DNA from: Acetobacter nitrogenifigens DSM 23921 = NBRC 105050
Lineage (GTDB): Bacteria; Pseudomonadota; Alphaproteobacteria; Acetobacterales; Acetobacteraceae
Direction of reading: 5' to 3'
Assembly: GCF_000429165.1 (NCBI RefSeq)
Contig: NZ_AUBI01000011.1
Coordinates: forward strand, 1-64,000
Length of the DNA stretch: 64,000 nucleotides
Both the position numbers and the translations under genes were made by a program. Under the pieces are notes generated by a model that worked only from the letters and a program-made list of their open reading frames with translations, did no database searches and had not been told where the DNA came from. Positions 34,575 to 42,570 of the stretch are shown in pieces (positions within the stretch are counted from its first letter, which is position 1; each line of letters opens with the position of its first letter).

Positions 34575-35906
34575 ATGATCAACATGACGGGTTTTGGTGT
34601 TGAAAGTGCACTGGGGAAATTCGATATCGTGAGACGTAGAGACGTGTTTGCAGGCTCCCTGGCGCTGGGCGGTCTGGCTGCGGGGCGGGCTCTGGCTTCA
34701 GATCCGACCGGCGCGGGGCTTCCTGCAGGCTCTGGGGCCGGTGCGAAAGCGACAGGCGAATCTGAACGCACGGCGTTGCCAGGAACTATTCCTCCTCTCG
34801 TTCCCATCCGTGCGCATGTGGATCAGATCGTTGACATCAAGGTCTGTCTGCGCCCGTTTCGACCGATGGGTCCCCGTCTCGACGTGGAACGGATCGGTGA
34901 CAAACTCGTCGTCCATAATTATGGGCATGGGGGGAGCGGTTGGTCGCTATCCTGGGGATCCGCAGAGATTGCGGTCGGTAAGGCGTTGACCGCTCTCCCC
35001 AGGCAGGTGGCGGTGATCGGTTGCGGGATCGTCGGGCTGACTTCGGCTCTGGTGGCTCAACGAGCCGGGCTGGATGTGACGATCTATACCAAAGATATGC
35101 TGCCGCATACACGTTCGGTGCGCGCCAACGGTAGCTGGACGCCCGATTCCCGGATAGCTCTGACCACTCCGGCAGGGCCGGAGTTTGGCGATCTGTGGGA
35201 GCGGATGGCGCGCTATTCCTGGAAGTCGTATCGCGATTATCTGGGGCTGCCCGGGAATCCGATCGAATTCCGCGATAGTTACATTCTTTCGGATAAGCCG
35301 TTTGGTTCTACACAGGAGTTCGCCTCTACGGGGCCGGGCGACTATGCCTCGAACGGCATGCCGCGGTCCGCGTCGGAGTTTGCGCATTATTCGGACCGCA
35401 TTCGTGATGTGATCCCGGCCGCCGAAGTAATCGCGGGGCATGACAACCCGTTTCCGGCTGCATACGCCAAGCGTGAAGCTGTGATGATTTTCAATTTTGG
35501 CGGTTACGGGCATTTGCTGCTGTCAGAATTTTATCAGGCAGGAGGCAAGGTGGTGATCCGGGAGTTTCATACGCCGGCCGATTTAAAAGGATTGAAGGAA
35601 AAAGTGGTCATCAATTGCCCCGGTCTCGCTGCCCGCGACTGGTGGAGTGACAAGACGTTGATCCCTGTGCGAGGGCAGACTGCGTGGTTACCGCCGCAGC
35701 CAGATGTAAAGTACGGCGTGCGGTATAATGGCGTATCGGCGCTGTCTAAAAGCGACGGTATCTTGATTCAGGGGTTCAATGCGTCAGGACTTGGCGAGAT
35801 GGACGGCGTCGGTAACAGCTTCGAGCACGCGGATCGGGTAGAAGCAGAAAACGCAGTTACGACGATTGGAGGTCTATTCTCACGTTTTTCTCCGAGGCGT
35901 GGATGA
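34575..35906 (+). CDS. Tat-exported FAD oxidoreductase resembling circularly permuted D-amino-acid oxidase
   Basis: A 443-residue flavoprotein. Residues 20-42 (RRRDVFAGSLALGGLAAGRAL) look like a twin-arginine signal, so it should fold in the cytoplasm with FAD and be exported. The motifs of the D-amino-acid oxidase family are present but in changed order: RPFRPMGPR (93-101) and VHNYGHGGSGW (113-123), which end a normal DAAO, come before the FAD Rossmann motif VAVIGCGIVG (145-154). IPVRGQ (363-368) follows, and the protein stops where the RPxRxxxR segment would be expected. This is a circular permutation of the DAAO fold. A cytochrome c gene overlaps its end by 4 bases, suggesting a dehydrogenase that feeds the respiratory chain. 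Substrate unknown; a D-amino acid or other amine is plausible. Confidence 0.82.
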   Translation: MINMTGFGVESALGKFDIVRRRDVFAGSLALGGLAAGRALASDPTGAGLPAGSGAGAKATGESERTALPGTIPPLVPIRAHVDQIVDIKVCLRPFRPMGPRLDVERIGDKLVVHNYGHGGSGWSLSWGSAEIAVGKALTALPRQVAVIGCGIVGLTSALVAQRAGLDVTIYTKDMLPHTRSVRANGSWTPDSRIALTTPAGPEFGDLWERMARYSWKSYRDYLGLPGNPIEFRDSYILSDKPFGSTQEFASTGPGDYASNGMPRSASEFAHYSDRIRDVIPAAEVIAGHDNPFPAAYAKREAVMIFNFGGYGHLLLSEFYQAGGKVVIREFHTPADLKGLKEKVVINCPGLAARDWWSDKTLIPVRGQTAWLPPQPDVKYGVRYNGVSALSKSDGILIQGFNASGLGEMDGVGNSFEHADRVEAENAVTTIGGLFSRFSPRRG

Positions 35907-36379
35907 TGGCGTTCAACGCGTTGCGCCGCCGCGGAGTGTTGCTGTCAGCTTGCGTCGTGGTGGGAGGATTAGTGTGCGCGCCGCAAGTCAGAGGCGCTGA
36001 ACGGACAGGCACCGTTAGCTACACTGCGGAGCAGGCCGAGCACGGGGCTGCGCTTTACAAGCAGAATTGTGCGGTGTGCCATGGCGGGACTCTCGACGGG
36101 GCGTTCGACACGCCGTCCCTGCGAGGGCGACTGATCTCCAACTGGTCAGGGACGACGTTGGATAAAGTGTTCCACTATATATCAAAGGCGATGCCGCTGT
36201 TTGCACCGGGAAGCCTCAAGCCGGCGGACAATGCTGCGATCGTCGCGTTCATACTTCGCGAGAATGACGTGGCTCCGGGACCGAGGGAACTTCCTTCGGA
36301 TGAAGGTGCGTTGAAAAAAATATCGTTTCCATCCGTCGGTGGCAAAAGAGCAAAAAAAACTTCATCCACGTCTCCATAA
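35903..36379 (+). CDS. Periplasmic c-type cytochrome
   Basis: A 158-residue monohaem cytochrome c. Signal peptide (about 1-31, ending VRGAE), haem motif CAVCH (56-60), and a likely axial Met97 in KAMPLFAPGSL. The basic tail (GGKRAKKTSS) may help docking. The start overlaps the flavoprotein stop (ATGA); ATG 35906 is out of frame. It most likely accepts electrons from the preceding flavoprotein and hands them to a terminal oxidase. Confidence 0.88.
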   Translation: MMAFNALRRRGVLLSACVVVGGLVCAPQVRGAERTGTVSYTAEQAEHGAALYKQNCAVCHGGTLDGAFDTPSLRGRLISNWSGTTLDKVFHYISKAMPLFAPGSLKPADNAAIVAFILRENDVAPGPRELPSDEGALKKISFPSVGGKRAKKTSSTSP

Positions 36380-36433
36380 ATTAAGAATTAATTCCGGTGA
36401 ATCGTGTGGTGTAGGAGTCTGTTTTCAGAGTTT

Positions 36434-37684
36434 TTAAAACCCGAGCGTGATGTCGAGCCCAAACGTGAACTGTCCCGTGTTCCGCAGGTCGTTAAATGGT
36501 TTAGTGCCGTTGAGCGAGCGATCGAAGCGGATCTCGGGCCGGAGTGCGAATTGCTTGATATGACGCCCCAGGGCCGGCCGCCATGCCGCCCCCAATGTTA
36601 GCGCGCCGAATGTCGTGGGCGGGGCGGATTGCGTGCTCGTCGCCTTGCCGAGAACCGTCTGCATGTAGGCGTTATTTGCGATAAAGGATGTGACAAGCAG
36701 CCCGGTGTTGTCCCGATAGATTTCACCGCGATAATTAAGCGTGAGAGACGGAGTGATCTGATAGGAGAGGTAGCTGACGAAACTGTAGGCGTCGGCGCGC
36801 AATCCTTCATCGTGCAGCACGTTGAACTCCGCAGTGGCGGAAAGCCTGTCAGAGATTTTATAGTTTGCGCTCAGGTCGTTCCAGAAACGCTGATCTGATC
36901 CGGCTTTCGGTCCCAGCGCCCGGACGGCGTTTTCGGGACCGACGCGGCCCAGGTAGGTGAGGGAAAGCTTTCCTTGAGCAAGACCGTTGATTGCGAGGCC
37001 AAAATACCCTGCGGCCGCATTGTTGTTGTCGCCTTTTCCGAAGGAGACCTGATTGCCTGAGTCGACGCCGAAAAGCGCGTCCAGATGGTCGGTCAGATGC
37101 CATTGAAACATGGCCCCGACGTGCTCGAACGGCGTTGAATATTCGGTGGTATAGGACAACGTGTAGAATGGCCGCAATGACGGGTCGAGCGCTTCGACGC
37201 CCATGGGTGACGCGAGTATCCCGGCTTGCATATCGAGTCCGTGACGTGTCGCCCACGGGAAATGAAGGTCCAGATGGGCTTGAGGAATGATGAACTGATA
37301 GCGGTTGGCTATGGCTCTGTCGGTGATCCCGGCAATATTGAAATATCTGCCGTCCGCGCCGTAGAGCCCGCGTATGAGAAAACCGACTTCATATTTCGCC
37401 GAAGTTGTGTCGACGGCGCGCGCGACCGTCAGCGTCACCTGGTCGAGTTGCGGCTGGTTGGCCTTGTCGCCGAAAAACTGCCCGAAATTTACGCCGTTGG
37501 CCGGCCGCGCCGGGTTGGCGTTTATTCCGCCTTCGATCTGGGCGGCGAAGGTGATGGCGTCAAGCCAAGAGTTCGAGGTTTCAGCGTTCGCCTGTCGAGA
37601 AAAAACTGAAAATACGATAGACAAAAAAACGGTTTTTGATCGTCTTCCGAGCCAGTTTCTGGTGGGAGGAAAAGGCTTTACCAT
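36434..37684 (-). CDS. Outer-membrane beta-barrel porin (BBP2-like)
   Basis: A barrel protein of 416 residues. Signal peptide about 1-34 (MVKPFPPTRNWLGRRSKTVF, ending QANAE), then repeated amphipathic strands and an aromatic C-terminal end (FTFGLDITLGF). Features such as SWLDAITFAAQIEGGINANP, QLDQVTLTVARAVD, and a segment around YTTEYSTPFEHVGAMF recall the beta-barrel porin-2 family common in acetic acid bacteria. The frame extends upstream to 37828, but that part lacks a signal peptide and is basic and Cys-rich; ATG 37684 (or 37699) gives a proper signal peptide. It converges with the cytochrome gene and is divergent from kdp. Probably a general or solute-specific channel. Confidence 0.75.
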   Translation of the reverse strand: MVKPFPPTRNWLGRRSKTVFLSIVFSVFSRQANAETSNSWLDAITFAAQIEGGINANPARPANGVNFGQFFGDKANQPQLDQVTLTVARAVDTTSAKYEVGFLIRGLYGADGRYFNIAGITDRAIANRYQFIIPQAHLDLHFPWATRHGLDMQAGILASPMGVEALDPSLRPFYTLSYTTEYSTPFEHVGAMFQWHLTDHLDALFGVDSGNQVSFGKGDNNNAAAGYFGLAINGLAQGKLSLTYLGRVGPENAVRALGPKAGSDQRFWNDLSANYKISDRLSATAEFNVLHDEGLRADAYSFVSYLSYQITPSLTLNYRGEIYRDNTGLLVTSFIANNAYMQTVLGKATSTQSAPPTTFGALTLGAAWRPALGRHIKQFALRPEIRFDRSLNGTKPFNDLRNTGQFTFGLDITLGF

Positions 37685-37875
37685 AAAACATGCTCGCATG
37701 ATGAAGATGTCGCAGACGGCCGCACAGGCTCTTCTCCTGTGCGTGATGGCCGTGCCGCAGTTACGACGCGCGAAACGCAGGCGCCAAGATCCACACTCTG
37801 ACGCGGCGGCGGTTTTCCTTAAATTCATATAAGTTTCCTATATGGGACGATTGCGCTGCCTCTGTCATCCCTATG

Positions 37876-37920
37876 CCCTTCGCCGGGATAATCGCGCTCC
37901 TGTCGAAGGGAGCATTTTTT
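37876..37920 (+). promoter_or_regulatory. Leader hairpin covering the ribosome site of the kdp operon
   Basis: CCCTTCG (37876-37882) pairs with CGAAGGG (37904-37910), with outer extension ATGC/GCAT, followed by TTTTTT ending one base before the ATG at 37922. The ribosome site GAAGGGAG lies in the 3' arm, so the structure could act as an attenuator or hide the ribosome site. No known riboswitch matches. Confidence 0.4.
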
Positions 37921-37921
37921 C

Positions 37922-38005
37922 ATGCTGGATATCTTCTACCTCGCGCTTGGCGCACTCGGTCTGGCCGTGTGCATGGGCTACGTCTCGGTTTGCGTAAGGA
38001 TCTGA
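37922..38005 (+). CDS. Kdp-associated membrane microprotein
   Basis: A 27-residue protein, MLDIFYLALGALGLAVCMGY followed by VSVCVRI, with one hydrophobic helix. A GAAGGGAG ribosome site lies 9 bases ahead. It lies one base before kdpF in the same operon. Similar short frames with a final YVxxC motif precede kdpF in other proteobacteria, as I recall. It is probably a small subunit or stabiliser of the Kdp complex; function unproven. Confidence 0.6.
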   Translation: MLDIFYLALGALGLAVCMGYVSVCVRI

Positions 38006-38006
38006 C

Positions 38007-38096
38007 ATGACGTTCGAACTTATCTTGGCGAGTGGCGTGACGCTGGGCCTGCTGGCCTATGTCATCGCCGTTCTGCTGCGACCGGAGAAATTCTGA
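38007..38096 (+). CDS. kdpF: K+-transporting ATPase subunit KdpF
   Basis: A 29-residue single-helix protein ([20 protein letters not shown], then AVLLRPEKF). The ending LLRPEKF is typical of KdpF. It stabilises the KdpABC complex in the inner membrane. It starts one base after the preceding microprotein and ends two bases before kdpA. Confidence 0.88.
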   Translation: MTFELILASGVTLGLLAYVIAVLLRPEKF

Positions 38097-38098
38097 CG

Positions 38099-39805
38099 AT
38101 GTCTATCTCCGGATGGGCGACAATCGCGGCTTTCCTCATCTGCGTCATTGCGATGACGAGACCGCTCGGCGGTTATCTCAAACGTGTCCTCGAGGGAGAG
38201 CGGCATTTTCTGGCGTATGGCCTCGGGCCGATCGAGCGCGTGTTCTATCGCCTCGCAGGCGTGTGTCCCCGTGAGGAACACTCCTGGTCGCAATACGCTT
38301 TCGCAGTCCTGGCCTTCAAGGTTTTATGCTTTCTGGCCGTGTACGCCCTGCTTCGTCTGCAGGCGCAGCTTCCGCTGAATCCTACAGGCATGAGCGCGGT
38401 GGCTCCGGATCTTGCCTACAACACGGCCATGAGTTTTGTGACGAACACCAACTGGCAGAGTTACAGCGGCGAGACGACCATGAGCCATCTCAGCCAGATG
38501 CTTGCTCTGACCGTACAGAACTTCGTTTCTGCGGCGGCGGGAATCGCCATCGCAGCCGCTGTCATTCGCGGTTTCGCGCGTCGAAGCGCGGCCGCCATCG
38601 GCAATTTCTGGGTCGATCTGGTTCGGGCGACGTTCTATGTGCTGTTGCCGGCCTGCGTTATCCTGACCCTGTTTTTCGTAGTCCAGGGCGTGCCGCAGAC
38701 GCTTCTGGGTTCTGCGCAGGCGCTCACGCTTGAAGGCGCGCGTCAGACGATCGCGCTCGGCCCCGTCGCTTCGCAGGAAGCGATCAAGATGCTCGGCACG
38801 AATGGCGGCGGCTTCTTCAATACGAATTCCGCCCACCCGTTCGAAAATCCGAACGCCTTGACGAACTTCGTGCAGATGCTCTGCATTTTCGCGATAGGCG
38901 CTGGTTTGACGAATATGTTCGGCCGCATGGTCGGCAAGGAAAGGCAGGGATGGGCGATCTTTTCGGCCATGACCGCGCTTTTCCTCGTGGGCGTCAGCAT
39001 TCTCTACTGGTCCGAAGCGCACGCCAATCCTCTGCTGACTGCGTTGGGCGTGGACCCATCGCTGGGGAATATGGAGGGGAAGGAAGCACGTTTTGGAGTC
39101 GCTGCGTCCGCTCTTTTCGCGACGGTCACGACCGACGCTTCCTGTGGCGCGGTCAACGCCATGCATGAAAGCTTCCTGCCGCTGGGAGGGATGGTTCCTC
39201 TTATTAACATGATGCTTGGAGAGGTGATTTTCGGGGGCGTGGGCGCCGGTCTTTACGGCTTTATCCTGTTCGCCATCATCGCCGTGTTCATGGCGGGCCT
39301 GATGGTCGGCCGGACGCCGGAATATCTGGGGAAAAAGATAGAATCTCGTGAAATCAAGATGACCATGCTGGCGGTTTTGTGTCTGCCGCTGGTCATGCTC
39401 GGCTTCACTGCGGTGGCTGTCGTCGTCAAACCGGGTCTCTCGGCTCTTTCAGCGTCAGGTCCGCACGGTTTCACGGAGGCGCTCTATGCCTACACGTCCG
39501 CCGCCGCGAATAACGGAAGCGCGTTCTCCGGGCTTACGGCGAACTCCTTCTGGAATGCGACTCTTGGCCTCGGCATGATGATCGGTCGCTTTTTCGTCAT
39601 CGTGCCCGTTCTGGCCATCGCAGGGGCCATGGCTGCGAAAAAAGTAGCTGCGCCTACGCCGGGGACGTTCCCGACCGACAACGGTCTTTTCATAGGTCTC
39701 GTAACCGGCGTGATTCTTATCGTCGGCGGACTGACTTTTCTTCCTGCACTCGCTCTGGGGCCAATCGTCGAGCATCTCGAAATGCTCCACGGCTCAGCGT
39801 TCTAA
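38099..39805 (+). CDS. kdpA: K+-transporting ATPase subunit KdpA
   Basis: The 568-residue potassium-selective channel-like subunit of the high-affinity Kdp pump. Four pore-loop regions are visible: [51 protein letters not shown] and [13 protein letters not shown], the known selectivity-filter segments of KdpA. About ten transmembrane helices. Length is normal. Part of kdpFABCDE. Confidence 0.96.
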   Translation: MSISGWATIAAFLICVIAMTRPLGGYLKRVLEGERHFLAYGLGPIERVFYRLAGVCPREEHSWSQYAFAVLAFKVLCFLAVYALLRLQAQLPLNPTGMSAVAPDLAYNTAMSFVTNTNWQSYSGETTMSHLSQMLALTVQNFVSAAAGIAIAAAVIRGFARRSAAAIGNFWVDLVRATFYVLLPACVILTLFFVVQGVPQTLLGSAQALTLEGARQTIALGPVASQEAIKMLGTNGGGFFNTNSAHPFENPNALTNFVQMLCIFAIGAGLTNMFGRMVGKERQGWAIFSAMTALFLVGVSILYWSEAHANPLLTALGVDPSLGNMEGKEARFGVAASALFATVTTDASCGAVNAMHESFLPLGGMVPLINMMLGEVIFGGVGAGLYGFILFAIIAVFMAGLMVGRTPEYLGKKIESREIKMTMLAVLCLPLVMLGFTAVAVVVKPGLSALSASGPHGFTEALYAYTSAAANNGSAFSGLTANSFWNATLGLGMMIGRFFVIVPVLAIAGAMAAKKVAAPTPGTFPTDNGLFIGLVTGVILIVGGLTFLPALALGPIVEHLEMLHGSAF

Positions 39806-39817
39806 GGAGCGCCTTCC

Positions 39818-41926
39818 ATGACTTCTCCTACTCTCCTCCCGGCCGATTCCGAGCACGGGCAAGCCGCCGGGCACAGGGGGAACGCCGGTATGATCCGTGC
39901 CGAACTGCTGGGTCCCGCCATCGTGGACAGTTTTCGGAAACTCGACCCGCGCGTTATGTGGCGCAATCCCGTCATGTTCGTCGTCGAGGTGGTCACGGTT
40001 CTGACGACCGTGTTGCTGATACGCGATCTTCTCGACGGCGAGCCACACCCTGGTTTCGCCATCCAGATCAATCTGTGGCTCTGGTTCACACTCCTGTTCG
40101 CCAACTTCGCTGAAGCGGTGGCGGAGGGGCGGGGGAAGGCCCAGGCCGACAGCCTGCGTCGCGCAAGGACGGAAACGCGGGGCAAACGCCTGATTGCAAA
40201 CGATGAAGGTCATTTCACGCCGCAGTGCCGCTATGAAGAGGTTCCGGCGCCAGCGCTCGCGGTCGGAGATGTGGTTCTCGTCCTGACCGGGGATTTTATT
40301 CCGAGTGATGGGGAGGTGGTCGAGGGAATAGCGTCCGTGGACGAATCCGCGATCACCGGAGAATCCGCGCCGGTGATCCGGGAGAGCGGCGGCGACCGTT
40401 CGGCGGTGACCGGAGGCACGCGGGTGCTTTCGGATTGGATCGTGGTGCGAATCACGGCAGCGCAGGGCTCAACCTTTCTCGACCGGATGATTTCACTGGT
40501 CGAAGGCGCCCAACGCCAGAAGACGCCCAACGAGATCGCGCTGACCATTCTGCTCGCGGGAATGACGCTCATCTTCATTTTCGCCGTCGCGACGATCCCG
40601 AGCTTCGTCAACTACGCAGGCGGCCATATTTCCGTCCTGATCCTGGTTGCGCTGTTTGTGACGCTTATTCCGACGACTATCGGCGCTCTGCTGTCGGCTA
40701 TCGGCATTGCCGGCATGGACAGGCTGATCCGTTTCAACGTGCTCGCCATGTCCGGACGCGCAGTGGAGGCGGCGGGAGACGTCGATACGCTGCTTCTCGA
40801 CAAGACGGGTACGATCACGATCGGGGATCGTCAGGCGTCCGCATTTTTGCCCGTGGCGGGCGTGTCGGAGCAGGAACTGGCCGATGCGGCCCAACTCGCC
40901 TCCCTGGCGGACGAAACCCCGGAAGGTCGTTCCGTCGTCGTGCTGGCGAAGGAGCGTTTCGGCATCCGGGGGCGGGATATGACCGCGCTCGGCGCTCGTT
41001 TCGTTCCCTTCACGGCGCAGACCCGTATGAGCGGCGTCGACGTCGGCGGGCGTCAGATTCGCAAGGGCGCGGTGGACAGCATCATCGCCGCTCTGGGCAA
41101 GCATGGCGCGTCGGCCGATCATATCCGGGAGATCGCGGATGGCGTCGCGCGACAGGGCGGCACGCCGCTGGCCGTCGTCGATGACGGGCGGCTGATGGGC
41201 GTCGTGCATCTGAAGGACGTGGTGAAGGGCGGCATTCGGGAGCGTTTCGCGGAACTGCGGCGCATGGGAATCCGCACGGTGATGATCACCGGCGACAATC
41301 CGTTGACGGCGGCGGCGATCGCGGCGGAAAGCGGGGTCGACGACTTTCTCGCCCAGGCGACGCCGGAGGCGAAACTCGCGCTGATCCGCAAGGAGCAGGG
41401 GCTGGGCAAGCTCGTCGCGATGTGCGGGGACGGAACGAACGACGCGCCCGCGCTGGCGCAGGCGGATGTCGGCGTGGCCATGAACACCGGAACGGTGGCG
41501 GCGCGGGAAGCGGGCAATATGGTCGACCTCGACAGCGACCCGACGAAGCTTATCGAGATCGTGGGCATCGGCAAGCAATTGCTCATGACCCGCGGCGCGC
41601 TGACCACCTTTTCGATCGCGAACGACGTGGCGAAGTATTTTGCGATCATTCCAGCGATGTTCGTCGGTTTTTATCCTGCGCTGTCCGCGCTGAACGTCAT
41701 GCGGCTTGCGACGCCGGAAAGCGCGATCCTGTCGGCTATCATTTTCAATGCGCTGATCATCATCGCGCTGATTCCGCTTGCGCTGAAGGGCGTGCGCTAT
41801 CGCCCGGTCGGCGCCGCCGTGCTGCTGCGTCGCAACCTTCTCGTCTATGGCCTCGGAGGCCTCGTCGTCCCCTTCATCGGGATCAAACTCATAGACATGC
41901 TCGTCACGAGCATCGGTCTGGCCTGA
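39818..41926 (+). CDS. kdpB: K+-transporting ATPase ATP-binding subunit KdpB
   Basis: A 702-residue P-type ATPase that powers KdpA. Phosphorylation motif DKTGTIT with Asp328, TGES in the actuator domain ([12 protein letters not shown]), nucleotide-binding KGA ([11 protein letters not shown]), and the hinge [21 protein letters not shown]. Starts 12 bases after kdpA. In E. coli the TGES serine is phosphorylated to shut the pump off; the serine is present here. Confidence 0.97.
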   Translation: MTSPTLLPADSEHGQAAGHRGNAGMIRAELLGPAIVDSFRKLDPRVMWRNPVMFVVEVVTVLTTVLLIRDLLDGEPHPGFAIQINLWLWFTLLFANFAEAVAEGRGKAQADSLRRARTETRGKRLIANDEGHFTPQCRYEEVPAPALAVGDVVLVLTGDFIPSDGEVVEGIASVDESAITGESAPVIRESGGDRSAVTGGTRVLSDWIVVRITAAQGSTFLDRMISLVEGAQRQKTPNEIALTILLAGMTLIFIFAVATIPSFVNYAGGHISVLILVALFVTLIPTTIGALLSAIGIAGMDRLIRFNVLAMSGRAVEAAGDVDTLLLDKTGTITIGDRQASAFLPVAGVSEQELADAAQLASLADETPEGRSVVVLAKERFGIRGRDMTALGARFVPFTAQTRMSGVDVGGRQIRKGAVDSIIAALGKHGASADHIREIADGVARQGGTPLAVVDDGRLMGVVHLKDVVKGGIRERFAELRRMGIRTVMITGDNPLTAAAIAAESGVDDFLAQATPEAKLALIRKEQGLGKLVAMCGDGTNDAPALAQADVGVAMNTGTVAAREAGNMVDLDSDPTKLIEIVGIGKQLLMTRGALTTFSIANDVAKYFAIIPAMFVGFYPALSALNVMRLATPESAILSAIIFNALIIIALIPLALKGVRYRPVGAAVLLRRNLLVYGLGGLVVPFIGIKLIDMLVTSIGLA

Positions 41927-41936
41927 GGAGGCCATC

Positions 41937-42560
41937 ATGGCGATCATGCGCCAGATGCGCCCAGCGTTGACGATTTTCCTGCTGCTGTCCGTGCTGACCG
42001 GTCTCGTCTACCCACTGGGCATGACCGGACTTGCAGGGCTGTTGTTTCCGCAACAGGCAGGAGGGAGCCTGATCCGATCGGAGGGCAAGACGGTCGGCTC
42101 CGTCCTGATCGGACAGAATTTCTCCAGCCCCGGATATTTTCACGGACGCCCTTCGGCCACCATGGGATCGGATCCGGCGGACGCGTCGAAAACGATCGAG
42201 GTTCCCTACAATGCGGCCGCCTCAGTCGGGTCCAACGCCTCGCCCACGTCCAGAGCTCTCGTGGAGCGCGTGGCGGCGGCGGTTGCGCAACTCAAGGCCG
42301 AAAACCCTGAGGCCGTGGCGGCGGGAGAACATATTCCCATGGATCTTGTCACGACGTCGGCGAGCGGCCTTGATCCGGATATCTCGCCGGACGCGGCGTT
42401 CTTTCAGGTCAGGCGCGTCGCACAGGCGCGTCGCCTTCCGGAATCGGAAGTCCATCAACTTGTGGAAAACCTGATCCAAAGTCCGCTGATGGGGTGGCTG
42501 GGCGAACCGCATGTCAATGTGCTCCAACTGAATATGGCCCTCGACACGCTTCACAGGTAA
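41937..42560 (+). CDS. kdpC: K+-transporting ATPase subunit KdpC
   Basis: A 207-residue subunit with one N-terminal membrane helix (about 10-32) and a periplasmic domain. Family motifs: GSLIRSEGKTVGSVLIGQNF, YFHGRPSA, VPMDLVTTSASGLDPDIS-type segment (IPMDLVTTSASGLDPDIS), and LGEPHVNVLQLNMALD at the end. Starts 10 bases after kdpB. Confidence 0.96.
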   Translation: MAIMRQMRPALTIFLLLSVLTGLVYPLGMTGLAGLLFPQQAGGSLIRSEGKTVGSVLIGQNFSSPGYFHGRPSATMGSDPADASKTIEVPYNAAASVGSNASPTSRALVERVAAAVAQLKAENPEAVAAGEHIPMDLVTTSASGLDPDISPDAAFFQVRRVAQARRLPESEVHQLVENLIQSPLMGWLGEPHVNVLQLNMALDTLHR

Positions 42561-42570
42561 TCAGCTGACG

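Noticed and set aside
36434..37828. Longer start for the porin at 37828
   Set aside because: The added 48 residues are basic and Cys-rich and would hide the clear signal peptide starting at 37684.
40493..41947. 484-codon open frame on the minus strand
   Set aside because: Antisense to kdpB, a confident gene. The Asp/His/Arg-rich translation is typical of shadows of GC-rich codons.
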